Shown: positions 10,949-23,280 of the stretch, in pieces
Position numbering within the stretch: position 1 is the stretch's first letter
Layout: the number at the start of each line of letters is the position of its first letter
Source: Capsicum annuum
Taxonomy: Eukaryota; Streptophyta; Magnoliopsida; Solanales; Solanaceae
DNA: 64,000 nt
Assembly: GCF_002878395.1 (NCBI RefSeq)
Contig: NW_025860098.1
Span: 244,009-308,008 of the forward strand
Direction: 5' to 3'
The notes under the pieces: model-generated
Seen by the model: only the letters and a program-made list of their open reading frames with translations
Database searches by the model: none
Told to the model about the DNA's origin: nothing
Made by a program: the position numbers and the translations under genes

Positions 10949-11943
10949 ACATATCAAGGTTTTCAACATATAATAGTAATAATTCAACACACAAGGGAAA
11001 CACGAATATTTCGTTCATCAATTAACATATATCAATATTATGGGAATAACATTCAACTTGCAAATCTCAAGAACTCAACATAAAGTTCATATGAATAATA
11101 CCACAAATAAATTAGTTTTCATGATTCTTGAGATAACTCATCGAATTAAAAATCAATTTAACATCAACAACATGATTTTAAACATCCCACAACAAAATAT
11201 TCATGATACATAACTTAAAACTTGATTCTTGAGATCCATGGATGAAAGGAATCCATGAATGAACATTATACATACCTTAATACTTGATTCTATGAAGATT
11301 GATGGAGAGAATTTCTTGAAATTAAATCTCCAATTGAAAACCATCTTCTTGTTCTTGAGAGAAAATGGAAGAAAAAAGTGTATTTTAGTTGAAAATGCAG
11401 TTAATTCCGTGTTTATGGAATATATAGGGGTGGAAGATGACAAAAATTCCCTTAAGAAAAGAGAGAAAGACGCAACTGTCCCTTTGTTGACCATCTAATA
11501 GGCTGCAGTAAATTAATCATAACTCTTTACTCAAAAGTTGGATTTGGATGAAACTACTTGCATTAGAAAGAAGACTCAAAGATCTTTTATTTGATATATA
11601 GCAGACCTCCCAGTTTATTATATACAAGAAGTTATGATCATTTAAATTTGACCCTTAAATTTTGGCCTGAAATGCGCCCAAAATGTGGGAGCATTTCAAA
11701 CCAGTGAGTTCAGCCACTGAAATGCTCCCAAAATGTGCCTGAAATATGCCCAAGGAATGCTAGGGACTTTCGCCATTGCAACGCAACTTGAAAATCTAAA
11801 AACGGAGGACTAAATCCCCGAAGTTCGGAGGCTTGAAATATGACCAGGTGTTGAACACTTAGCAAAAATTTTTAAGTGTTGGATTTTATTCTTATCAATT
11901 CTTAAGGAGCTCAGTTAGACTTGGAATTTTATGGGGTCTTACA

Positions 11944-13963
11944 ATATCTTCCCCTCGGGGACATTCGTCCTCGAATGTGACTGACTGAGAGGCGAAATAA
12001 TAAGCTGAACATGAACTAAACATGAATGATTGAAATATGATTTCATGACTGACATGACTGATAAGCTAAATTTATATCTTACTGGACATGCATATCTGAT
12101 GCATGAGTAAGTGATTCATGAATGCATGACTGAGTATTCTAATGAACTGAATTTCTCCAAATAAGAATGCATATCTGATGCATGATTATACAACTAATTT
12201 GATACATGAATGTACGACTGAATAGGAAATGGTGCTTAGTACCAGGCTTGTGATGGGAACCTGAGCATGAATTTGTATACCAAGTTTGGTACTGAAATCT
12301 GAACATAAAACTAAATGAGTTCAAGGAATATTGTTACCCTGAACTGAACATGTTGATGAGCCTGAGATTTATTACCAATTATGCCTAAGCAAAAACATGA
12401 GAACACAACTGAGTCTGGAACGTGATGTATGAACTGAATACCATAATCTGAACTGAGTCTGTAATATGTGACACGGACTGAGTATCGTGAACTAAACTGA
12501 GCCATTGAGTATATGGATTAGGACTGAGATTTTGGGGCTACAGGGTCAACTTATGAGTAACCCTTCCTCTAAACTGGAATCACTGAGAAAGAGAGAAGCA
12601 TGTTTATGTCATGAATGTTCAGGGAATTAGAGCGTATCTCCCCCTTGGGATACTATAACCCTTGAAGAAGGTTGTACTAAATTTGCTGAAGTATTGAGGA
12701 AAACTGAGGTGATGCATAAGGCACCTAGGAACTAAATCATGAATGATTAACTGGGTTCTGAAACTGAGGCATATTACATGAATTGAGATGAGCTTGCATC
12801 TACCTGGCTGGTTTATCTGGGAATGATTACATTCTTTTATGAGATTTTGGCTAGTGTGCAAAAATAGATAGATGGGAAAACCAAACTGTATGAACTTGTT
12901 TGTATAAGATAGCAGAGTACAAAAATCACATCCTGATTAGAATTCGATAAGATGAGTTGAGGCTTATGAACATCATTTAAAATGAAGTGACTAAGCCTCA
13001 TACACTATATATGGGACTGCTAAAAAGATTTATGTGGGTACTGAGCATAAGGGCATAAATACACTAACTTATCTGATTAACTGAACAACTGGTAGCTGAA
13101 TACTGGGACTGTAAGGCTGAACTATACTTCCCCTGAATAGGTGGACTAAATTTATAGAGTATTATGCATAGAAGGTAATGACAACTGAGTAACATGAGGT
13201 GACTGAGCATGGATTCCTGAATTCTGTATTATTTGTGAATGCGACACCAAACTTGTGACATGGTTCTAAAATAGTCTATAAATTAGAGTACTGAAACACT
13301 GATAACTGAGTAACTGATAATTATACGCTATGTTCAAGCAAACCTAAAATTGAACTAAGTTTCTGATCTGGTTACTAAACTGAAGATGACATTATAACTA
13401 AGACTGTAGCTGGTATAGAAGTACTAAATTTTGAGGCTAAGTAATTGGTAACTGAAGCTATGGTTCTGTAGGACTATCTGAGTCCTTTACCAAATATTTA
13501 TTTATGAACTTTCACTGTAACTGAGGTTTAGACTAATACTGAAATGCTGAATTCTGGGACCAAACACTGATTACTGAAACTGTATCTGAGATAGTAACTG
13601 AGTTTTAATAGCTATGAGATGGGGAATGATAGGGTATTTCTGAGTTTGTGGCCAATCACATAACCATCCGTAGGGACTATCTGAGAAAGCCCTAGCTTTT
13701 GGAACTTTAGCTTCACTATTTCTATTACCTTTAAGTAAGGTGGAGTTGACATGTGTGGAACATGATGGAAATCTACATGAGTTTCTTAGAGGACTTTTCT
13801 ATAGCACGATCTGAGACATGAAAGAAGGGAAACTTTCCTAAAATATCTCATAGCCTCCTGCACATAAGTGTGGTGCACAACACACCCATATACAAGACTC
13901 AACTAGATGTGGCTTTTCAGACTTCCTAGGACATTGTTGAACCTTAGGCTCTGATACCAAGTT
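11944..13963 (-). other. Internal region of G: PPT, non-coding body, leader, PBS
   Basis: PPT on the minus strand CCCCGAGGGGAAGATAT (11944-11960) directly before the 3' LTR. PBS complement GCTCTGATACCA at 13948-13959. Leader 13820-13947 resembles that of H (AAGTGTGGTGCACAACACACCCATA in G against AAGCGTGGTGCGCTATACACCCATA in H, 8521-8546). The 1.85 kb between has only short frames with no recognisable gag, protease or pol motif, and is rich in CTGAACTGAG-like words. I see no gene in it. Confidence 0.75.
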
Positions 13964-14613
13964 TGTAACGCCCTAATTTTTTGAACCGAAATGCTAGACG
14001 GTGGTTATAATCCTGACGGATTGAAAGTTAACCCATGACTGATATCTGTACCTATACACTACATAATATACTGAATAAATGCGGAACACATAAAATCTAT
14101 AAGGCCATAAGGTTCAAATATGATAAAATATAACATCTGGTGGGGTATGAAATACCCCAAACAACTGAAATAAGTTGAAATCTGAGCATGCTATTGACTG
14201 AAAAGCCTCTACCTATCTTAATAAAGAGTTGAATGGGACATGTCCCCAACTAACTCCATCTAGCAAAATTGAACTGAAATACTAAATAATAATAAAATAA
14301 TCATGTAATCCTTGAATGAAAAGGACTCACTGCAACTCAGAGTACTTGAATGCTACAGCTACTGCTGATCTGGAATTCGTATCTCAGAACCTATAATGTA
14401 AAATAAAAAGAAACACCATAGCGCAAATGCGTTAGTACGTTTGAATGTACTGAGTATGCAAGTGAGGCAGGCTGAATGCATTGGGTTCATATGCATGAAC
14501 TATACTAACTTACATAATGACATGAACATAAGAATACATGCATGAATACGTAACTGTAACTGACATCATGATAGGCCTGAATACTGAGTTCTGACTACTC
14601 AGTCTACTGATAA

Positions 14614-14618
14614 CATGG
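14614..14618. repeat. Left target-site duplication of T (CATGG)
   Basis: CATGG at 14614-14618 and again at 24993-24997. The solo LTR has a single GATAACATGGAT at the same place (about 42041-42052), the unoccupied form. Confidence 0.92.
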
Positions 14619-16283
14619 TGTAGACACGTAATTTCGTCCCTTCACAATATAGTTTCATCTTTTATCCCGTCTTACCACGTATCCTATCCACGTGGTAATT
14701 TTTCCACAAGAAAAACAAAATTAATAATCACTTTATCTTTTTACCTATTTATTTATTTATGTGTCTTTAGCAAAATAACAAAAGATAAAAATTTTTGTCT
14801 TCTTTTAAAACCTCCTAACAACCCCTCCAATAAAATAAAACCATCTTACATTATTCCAATCATCACCACACTAACTACCTATGTGATCCCCCCCTCTTTT
14901 TTCTTATCCACAAAGAAAGAATATATGTGGGACCTACCAAAATTCCCACATCATAACAAATCCATACCCATTATAAAAGGAAAATTCTAAGAGGGAAAAA
15001 AAGAGGCTCATTCTTGGATCATCATCTTCTCCACAGTAACAAAAATCACAAAATAATCTTCCTCATAAGAACAAAAATAACAACAACAAAATAAAATACG
15101 TCGGTGATCAGTAACTGCGTGAACAGTAACGGTGTGAAAAGTGACGGTGAACAGGTTATTACTTTTCGAGTTGGATTATTGGTGTTAAGGTTCCACTCGA
15201 GGTTTCCAGGTGCAGACTCTCTTTATTCGAATAACATTGAGTTTGAAAGCTTCAAACTGAGATCCAATTCTACTCTCTTTCTCTTTTTATTTCATTTTTT
15301 ATTATATTTGGTGTTGGATTAAATATTATGTGTTATTGGATCCTTGTTGGTGATGAATGCGTGTTTATGTTGACTTATGGTTGGTTTGCTTGATTATGGT
15401 TTTGGTGAAATGGTATCTCGTTTGAGAATTGAAATTGGTTGTTTGGGGATTGAACTGAGAAATTAATAAAAAGTTAAATTTAGATTAACTTTGGTTTATT
15501 GTTGTTTTGTTTAATTTGTAATGAGAATTAATATTGTTGGAATATGATAGAATTATGATATGTTGAAATGGATAGGCAAACGTCGGTTTGGGTAGGAAAA
15601 ATTAGGAGTGATGTGTTTATGAATTGTTTTGAATGTTTAATGTGCGTGCAAATGTTTGGTTTTTAGTTTATCGTGTTTAATTAGAATGCATCATTTGGTC
15701 GGGGAATGACCCAAAGTACTTGTATTATTTTTATTCGGGGAATTCCCTAAAGTATTTGTACTCGGAGGACATTCGTGATGAAGGCCCGAGGCATCGGTTG
15801 AGGCATTGGAGTATAGTCTAAAATTAGTTTAGAATAGCATTTTACATTTTTGTATTTTTCTATTTTTTTGGACTGTATAAATCAGACTGAACATTATTTT
15901 TTGAACTTGTTTTGTTTTGGTGTGAATGTTTGTTTTTCATGTTTGTTTGGTTTATACGTCTCGTAGTGTTTAAATTAGCCGATACGCTCCACCAATCGAC
16001 CATGATCGAACCATGGGATCGAAGGGTGCCTAACACCTTCCCCTCAGTCAACAGAATTCCTTAGCCGGAATCTCTGTTCGCAAACCAGTTTAAAGAGTCA
16101 AATGGTTTGGAAAAAGGGTTTCCAAAGGTGACTTGGTACACCTGATTTATGCCAAGTGGCGACTCTGAATAAAAATGTAAATGTTCATTTTTTGAAACAA
16201 ATTTTTATCTTTTGTCACTTTGATAATAAAACCCTTTCTAAACATAAAATGAATCTTTTGGAGTATGAAAAAATGGTGTGACA
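14619..16283 (+). repeat. 5' LTR of T
   Basis: 1665 bp from TGTAGACACG to GTGTGACA. A TATA box (TATAAAAG, 14972-14979) lies after CCCAT; transcription would start about 30 bp later. At 15105-15150 there is a short run of GTGAACAGTAAC-type repeats (three units here, about five in the 3' LTR). Differences from the 3' LTR are scattered substitutions and small repeat-number changes. Confidence 0.92.
14972..14979 (+). promoter_or_regulatory. TATA box of T 5' LTR
   Basis: TATAAAAG; the matching box in the 3' LTR is at 23644-23651. It would mark the U3/R part of the LTR. Confidence 0.65.
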
Positions 16284-16287
16284 GCTC

Positions 16288-16305
16288 TGGAGACTCTGTT
16301 GGGGA
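16288..16305 (+). other. Primer-binding site of T
   Basis: TGGAGACTCTGTTGGGGA, 4 nt after the LTR end. It is close to the TGGCGACTCT-type site of Tat/Ogre elements. I do not assign the tRNA. Confidence 0.75.
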
Positions 16306-17735
16306 TCATTTTAGAATTCAAGCTTATTTTTGGAGTTGTATCGGCTTAGTTTGGCATTATGGGTGTATAGATATTGTTTGTGTTGTTTTGTGTTACTTTT
16401 TTTTCTTTGTTGAGTGCCTACGTGCTCTTTGTTTATAGTTTTTATCTTATGTGTTACCGCTTTATATCTGGCATCATGTGCATAACCCAAGTCATTTTTT
16501 CTGCAACAAGTCCGTAGACCTCTAGTTGAGTCATCCTTATCTTAGGAGGGGGAGCTGTTGGCTGGTATGGAGATGGTGGAAAGCTAAAGCAGCCACTATC
16601 GACCAAACGCTAGCTCGAACAACCTTGTTAGTGAACCCAACATAGGTCAGCCTTTAGGTCATGCTTATCTGCATCATATTGAGACCTAGAGGGACCCGCT
16701 TGGTCCGTTTTAGGAAACTCACCTCTAAGGGATCCCTACATGCTAAATGTTGCATCTTCGAGGGTAACAACGTTATTTGACAGACTGATTTGGGCAAAAG
16801 CATGTGTTAGAAGTAAAGTGTGTAGACAAGAAATTGTTGGAAAAAATGATAAAAAGGAGTGAAGAAAAAAAGAGATTTGGTAGTTTTTAGGGTTCTTTAT
16901 GGCTTTTGTTTTTTACAATTCAAAAAAAATGTTTTTTTACTTTTTGAATTCATTTTCCAAAAAATAAAAAACGTTAAAAAGATTTTTCTTTTTTTCTTTA
17001 GTAAGTATTCACAATTCGAGAACTCCAAAAATTTTTTCCTTTCAATAGGAGCTTTGTACATTTTTATATTGGTATTAGTTTCTAATTAAAAATCCAAAAG
17101 ATTTTATTTTTATCGTCTGTCTTTAGTTGCGTCTCTCAATTAAGGGTTTAGTTTGTCATTTAATCCTTAATTGTCCAATCTGGACGAACTACGCACCCCT
17201 AATTCTCCTCTCTCGGGAGTGAGATACTTAGGCAGCCTATTGTTGGTTCGGGGATCTTATTCGAAATATCCAAAACAATTTTATTCACTCTTCAGTTAGA
17301 GTAGGTGTTGTATACATGTTATAAAAGAAAACTACAAAAAGATTTTTCTTTAATAGGTTCAAGTTTCATCTTTGTAGTAAATTCAAATTGAAAACTCCAA
17401 AAGATTTTCTTTGGTAATCATAGGTTTCACTTTGTATAGGGATTTTTAACCTGAAAAATGCAAAAAAGATTTTCATCAATTCTTTTCACAATTTATTTTC
17501 TTTTCTTTTTAAAATTTTAACAAAAAGAAAAAGAATGAAAAAAGAGTTTGACTGTCCATTTTGGCAAGACTTCACGAACTACGCACACCCGATTCTCCTC
17601 TTTCGGGGGTGAGATACGTTGGTGCCCTTCTTGGGTTTGGTGATATTTTCTAAATGAAAAAAAGGTTTTGAAGAAAAATGTTGAACTCTAACATAATTTT
17701 TGCCTCTTGTTCAGTTAGTTTAAGGTGGTTGATTT
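16306..17735 (+). other. Leader of T with repeated GAACTACG...GAGATAC blocks
   Basis: No gene seen. Two blocks at about 17187-17250 and 17575-17625 each read GAACTACGCAC, then GATTCTCCTC or AATTCTCCTC, then GGGAGTGAGATAC or GGGGGTGAGATAC. A third copy is at about 20093-20145 in the 3' part. The stretch 16850-17110 is very AT-rich with A and T runs. Confidence 0.6.
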
Positions 17736-19090
17736 ATGGCTTCCCGACCGGTCCTCCATATCACACCTAAAGAAGGGTTAGTTGTGTCCAACAAGGATAT
17801 AGAGAGTGGCATCATGGATGAAACGAAGAGTCAGAAAATTGAGAGTTTAAAGGAAGAGAATTTGAGACCGATACAAGAAATGATAGAAATGTACTGATCT
17901 TGGGCCAGTGGGATGCCTCCACCTCTGTTCCCTCCTTTTGACCCTGTAAATACTTTAAGTCTTCCACCAAAATTGCAAAATCAGTTTCCTACTGTTGCTG
18001 ATGCACCACAACATGCCTCATAATCCATTCCACATCAAACACACCTCAATACTTCCACTACTCTTTCTTTAGCTCCTCAGTATAATTCTACCACATTCAT
18101 TGCACCATATACCGTCTATGCTTTTATTGCTCAACCTTCTAGTAAGGCTTCCACTTGGGCTAGTGGACCCATGTTTAAGGATCTTGATGATCATTGCTGT
18201 ACTCTTGAGCCTGCCAAAATTTCTTACCAAGCATCCTAGCATGCTAGAAGAGCCCGAGAAAATGGTTGGGAAAGTTAAGAGTGTACAAAATAATGTAAAA
18301 AGTTCCTTGGGACTTGTGGGATATGAAGATATTTCATATAAAAATTGGGGCATGTTTTTAAGTGTTAACCTTCCTACAAACTTTGAGACATCAAAATTTG
18401 AGGAGCTTGGTGGACATAATGATTCTGTGAAACATTTGGGACGATATTACAATCAATCAAGGAAAAATGAAGGAAAGAAGAAAGAAAACACACCTATTAT
18501 CATGACAGGGCCAAAACAAAGTTTGGGAGGTCTAACTCACCAATATTGTCAGCCTCAATCCCAGGATTACATATCAAATCCACTTACTCATCTGCAATGA
18601 GGCTCGTCTTTTCAAAATCCAAGGAGTTCCATTCCAATTCTCAATGTCCTTTGAACAACAGACAATTGTGTACCCATCCATCTTCTTATCCACAATGGCA
18701 TTCACCTGTTCCTGAACATCGTCCTCGACCCCCACAAATTTACCAAGGAACCTCTAAATCCAAGTTTCATCCAAGGCTAGAGTTCGCAAAGAGGAGGGAG
18801 CAAAGGATAATTTCATGCCTATTGGGAAATCCTATGCCAGTTTGTTCCAGAGATTGAGACAGAGGGGCATGATTACTCCTCTCCTTGGGTATACACCTAA
18901 TCCACATTTAAGAAATTTTGACCCTAGTGTATGATGGTCATATCATTCTAATGTTCATGGTGACAATATTGATGATTGTCAGGCTTTGGAAAGAGAAATT
19001 GAAAAGATGATTCAGGATAGATCAATTATGGTGCAGAACATTGACAGCGAGGAAAGCTATCATCATGTTGATATGCAAACCAGTGGCTAA
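17736..19090 (+). pseudogene. Decayed gag of T (Tat/Ogre type)
   Basis: Starts at ATG 17736 (MASRPVLHITPKEG). Blocks that fit Tat/Ogre gag, in order: SWASGMPPPLFPPFDP (about 17900-17945), FPTVADAPQHAS, VNLPTNFETSKFEELGGHND (about 18366-18425) followed by SVKHLGRYYNQ at the start of the capsid core, then after a large loss FMPIGKSYASLFQRLRQRGM (about 18810-18875) and a final ALEREIEKMIQDRSIMVQN. The capsid core is mostly deleted after GRYYNQ, the nucleocapsid knuckle has lost its first cysteines, and there are several stops and frame changes. No protease follows. Assignment rests on order and wording of these blocks. Confidence 0.75.
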
Positions 19091-21540
19091 TTTGTCAGGC
19101 TGAGCAATTGAAAAGATACCCCTCTCCCTCATAGGAAGAGGTCTGGTAGTTTGTTTTGTTTTATTTCCTGTTATCCGAATTATTTCAGGGTTGTAGTTCG
19201 GGATCTATCTTGTTTTGTCCATTTATGTTAAAACCCTTATGTCTTTTATTTTATTTAAATAGAGTGTCCTTTTTTCCTTTGTGTTTTAAATATGTGTTTT
19301 TTTATTTTCTTTCCACAGTACAATTTATTTTGACTCTAGTGACATGACATGCTAACAGAAATTTTAGCTAGATCTTAAAATCCAATTTAATCATGAACAT
19401 TGAATTAGAGGTTTGAAGTTAGAAAAAGAGAGCATCTGAGAAAATATGTAGAGTGCTAAGACATTTAGAGATAAGTTTAAGCCTTCTTTGAAAATTAAGG
19501 CCATTTATTTTGAGAATCACAAGAATAAATTGGTCATCAATTGAAAAACATAGCTCAATTAGGTCAAATAGCGCATGTGTGCTCCCGAGGATCAGAACAA
19601 AATCAACTCCACAAAAGCATAAGTCATTCAATGTGAGGGATGTACACAAAGGTGGAGTTTTATGTTCGGCAAGTGTAGAAGAAGAGGTGGCACATATAAC
19701 TTGGGCAAGTTAGTGCTATAAAACATGTCATAAGTGATATTGATCATCTACTTTCACATTCCATGCTATGTAATAGCATCTTCAAGGATTGATATGACAA
19801 AGCCATTTCATTTGCTATCCAAATATTATGTCATCTTTTGTTTACCGCATTTAAGCCTTAGTGTTATTTTCTTTCATACCCCTCTTTTAAAATTGAGATA
19901 GAGTCAACAAATCTCAAAAGAAAAGTGTCGAGTAAAAGACTAGAGTCAGAAAAATTTTCAAAAGAAGGAGAGGAAAATGTGTCCAAAAGGGAAGAAAAGA
20001 GTGTCAAGAAAATTAGAGTCAGAAAAATCACAAAGAAAAAGAGTCAACAAAAGAAAGAAAAGGAAAAAAGAAATCAGAATTAAGCAAAACAAGATGCCAG
20101 AACTACTCATGACCTGATTCTCCTCTCTTGAGGGTGAGATACGTAGGCTGCCCTACTCAGGGCTCGGTCCAACCAAATAAAAGTTTAGAATTTCCCAGTC
20201 AAAAGAAATTGGGGCATGAGTTACTCCTCATTGTTTGAGTCGATTCCAAAAGTTGTAAGTCCTACCCCACTTCAAGTGTCATTTGGGCCCCATGCCATCC
20301 TTTCTTTCTTACCCTATCCAAAAGCTAAATTACAACCAAAGAAAGACCTTCAGATCAATCTTCAAGGATATTAAGACTAAGCATGCAAGGATATGATGAT
20401 GCATTTGGGAACTACTTGTCTTCCTCAGCATAAGAAATTAGGAGAGAAATAAAAATGAGAGAGTCTTATTGGTGAAAACCCTCACGGGCACTATAAGACA
20501 ATGGTAAGTTAAGAGAGATAAAAATGAGAAAGTCTTATTAGTGAAAACTCTCACGGGAACCGTAAGACGACTGTGAGATAAAGGAAATAAAGATAAGAGA
20601 GTGTCATTAGAGGAAAAAAAATGAGAGAAGCTTGTTGGAAAAAACCCTTCAAGGCGCCACTAGCCGAATGGGGTTTTAAATGCAATTGAAGCAACTCGGT
20701 TTCAAGGACATTAACTCAACAACAATGGGTAGAAAATTTGGATGAAAAGATCAAGCTTCTTAATCCAAAAATCATGGAATAACCATTAGAGTTGACTATC
20801 ATTTTTAGATAATTTTTTTATTTTTTGTCTAAATGAGCACATTTACTGTATTTTCTCTCTCTTCTTTATTTTTATTTTATTTTCTTGAGTTAGTTATCCA
20901 AATAAAAGTCACTGTCATTTTTCTCTTGTCTTTGAGTCAAGATCGTGTCAAAATATGTGAGAAAAGATTTCAAAACTAGCTACTGGCTTCTTTAATTGCA
21001 CAAAGCAAGAAAAAAGAGCCAGTACATACAAAAGACATGATTGTGAGCCAAAATAAGGCATACATAAAGTTCTGTCAACAGATAAGTCTGGGCACTCATG
21101 GAAATACCAAAGTTCAAAGGGTTTATCTGAAGAGCATGGCAAAATAAAGATACTATGTTTGTTTCAAAGTCGCTCTTAATAATTTGAGCTTGAGTCAATG
21201 ATGCATCAAGTCAATGATATATGTAATGGATGGAAGCAAGGTTAAATTTGATGAAGACAAGGGAGTTTGCCATGAAAGCCAAAGCCACAAACCAACCACC
21301 ATGTTTTAAACTCACAAGTTTTATTTGATGAAACAGGAAACATATTACCTTCAAAGTAAGGACTTCAGAGCATAAATATCAAGGGCTGCAATGCCTCACT
21401 TTTATAAATGCAGGAATCAATATTGCTACATAGGTTTGATAGTCAAATCATGGTAAAAATTCATCATTCTATATCCTTCGGAGACACACTTTTCCAGGGA
21501 TTTCAGTTTGCATTTGTTAGATGATACACTTCTTAAATTG
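19091..21540 (+). other. Non-coding 3' part of T
   Basis: No pol motif in any frame. Contains AG-rich words (19870-20100), the third GATTCTCCTC...GAGATACGTAGGC block (about 20118-20155) and three copies of a GTCTTATTGGTGAAAACCCTCACGGG-type segment (about 20461-20500, 20531-20570 and, decayed, 20625-20655). Small open frames inside it show no motif. Confidence 0.6.
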
Positions 21541-21549
21541 AACCTTTAC

Positions 21550-22680
21550 TCCTAGGAGATGTACCTTCTAGTTGAGTCATTTCCCTTGATTCTTATAAGA
21601 CGTACCTCTTATTTGATTCATCCCACTTGATTTCTATAAGACGTACCTTTTAGTCGAGTCATTCCCTTTGATTCCTAGAAGACGTACCTTTTAGTTGAGT
21701 CATTCTCATTGATTCCTAGAATACGTACCTTTTAGTCGAGTCATCCCCCTTGATTCCAATCAGACGTACCTTTTAGTCGAGTCATTTCCCTTGATTCCTA
21801 TAAGATGTACCTTTTAGTAGAGTCATTTCCCTAGATTCCTATAAGACATACCTTTTAGTCGAGTCATCTCCTTTTGATTCTTATCAGACATACCTTTAAG
21901 TCGAGTCATTCCTCTTGACCCCTAGAAGATGTACCTTTTATTCGAGTCACCCCCTTGATTCCTATAAGGCGTACCTTTTAGTCGATTCATTCCCCTTGAC
22001 CCCTAGAAGATGTACCTTTTAGTCGAGTCACCCCCCTTGATTCCTATAAGGCATACCTTTTAGTCGAGTCATCCCACTTGATTCGTATAAGATGTACGTT
22101 TTAGTCAAGTTATTCCCCTTAAACCCTAGAAGATGTACCTTTTAGTCGAGTCATCCCCCTTGATTCCTATCAGACGTATATTTTAGTCGAGTCATCTCCT
22201 TTTAATTCTTATAAGGCGTACCTTTTAGTCGATTCATCCCACTTGATTCCTATAAGATGTACCTTTTAGTTGAGTCATTCCCCTTGAACCCTAGAAGATG
22301 TACCTTTTAGTCGAGTCATCCCCTTTGATTCCTATAAAACGTACCTTTTAGTCAAGTCATTTCCCTGGATTCCTATAAGATGTACCTTTTAGTCGAGTCA
22401 TTTCCCAGGATTTCTATAAGGCACCCATTTTAGTTGAGTCATTTCCTTGGATTCCTATAAGATGTACCTTTTAGTCAAGTCATCTCCTTTTGATTCCTAT
22501 CAGACTTACCTTTTAGTCGAGTCATTTCACTTGATTCCTATAAGATGTACCTTTTAGTTGAGGTATCTCCTTTTGATTCCTATTAGATGTACCTTTTAGT
22601 TGAGTCATTCCCATTGATTCCTACAAGACATACCTTTCTAGTTGAATTATTCCAATTAACTCATATAAGATGCATTTCTT
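21550..22680 (+). repeat. Minisatellite of ~27 units of ~42 bp in T
   Basis: Unit resembles GATTCCTATAAGACGTACC followed by TTTTAGTCGAGTCATTCCCC. I count about 27 units between 21550 and 22680, with a mean spacing near 42 bp. Units vary (ATAAG/AGAAG/ATCAG; GACGTA/GATGTA/GGCGTA), and the GTACCTTTTAG core is best kept. No long reading frame passes through it, so it is not a protein repeat. Confidence 0.9.
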
Positions 22681-23280
22681 TGTTTGGGATAATTTTCTTT
22701 TTAGTTTTGATGTAATTTTAGGAGCCAGCCTGAAGAATAGGGTGAATAAATAAAAAGTCAAGTAACATGGTGAAGAATTTGAAAGTCAAGTAACAAATTG
22801 ATTAACTTGAAAGTCAACAGATTAAAAATAGCAAGTCAGGAACCTTCTTGGAGAATAGGGTGAAGAAGTTGAAAGGCAAGCAATAAGTTGAAGAAATTAC
22901 AAGTCAGGAGCCCGCCTGAAGAACAGGGTGATGAAATAGCAAGTCAAGAGTCTAAGAAGCTACATAGATAAGATTTTTGTAATTTTCATTTATGTTTTTA
23001 ACTTGTAATTTTCATTTTTTGATATAATGATAGAGCTGCGGATCGGAACCTCGACGGTACCTCACTCAACACTCCAACTCGCTATAGTCCATTCTCTTTC
23101 CAATCCTTTGAGATACTTGTGACTTAATTCCCTCGTCACTTGGGTAGGTTATCCAAAGTCAAGAGTTGGTTACCCTCCTTCTATTTTATCGCTTTTGAAT
23201 AATGGTCGGAACAAAATTCTGTCTCATTGTCTATTTCATTTTCTGAAAATACTTCGTGTTTACATTCAAATGGGGCATGA
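22681..23280 (+). other. 3' end of T internal region and PPT
   Basis: Three imperfect copies of an AGCCxGCCTGAAGAATAGGGTGAA-type segment (about 22713, 22840, 22905) alternate with GAAAGTCAAG words. The sequence then becomes unique and ends in AAATGGGGCATGA (about 23266-23280), a purine-rich tract directly before the 3' LTR that would prime plus-strand synthesis. Confidence 0.65.

Larger units (their letters stand above)
4491..11943 (-). repeat. 3' LTR remnant of G (discontinuous)
   Basis: Consists of 4491-4678 and 10949-11943, with H between them. The two parts match the uninterrupted copy at 26252-27449 in order: shared CAAGACATAGCTTCAAC at the left, shared GGGGTCTTACA at the right. About 1.2 kb of the 3.1 kb LTR remains; the rest was lost at the 4490/4491 junction. 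Short reading frames inside it (for example near 11200-11500) are non-coding LTR sequence. Confidence 0.85.

Noticed and set aside
12139..12861. Minus-strand frames in the internal region of G as gag remnants
   Set aside because: No gag, knuckle, protease or pol motif; composition follows the repeated CTGAACTGAG words.
15104..15322. Short frame in the T 5' LTR, shared with 23775-23963 in the 3' LTR (VITxRVGLLVLRF, SRFPGADSLYSNNIEF)
   Set aside because: It has no ATG in the 5' copy, and similarity between the LTRs is expected because they are copies. The repeats in front of it are simple 15-18 bp units. No sign of selection can be read from one element.
19156..19347. Hydrophobic 63-residue frame in T as a membrane protein
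   Set aside because: T-rich non-coding sequence gives Phe/Leu runs by composition; no homologous motif, and it lies after the gag remains without conserved context.
21550..22680. Regular repeat array resembling a CRISPR array
   Set aside because: Units are contiguous without unique spacers, imperfect, and lie inside a plant retrotransposon with LTRs and TSD.
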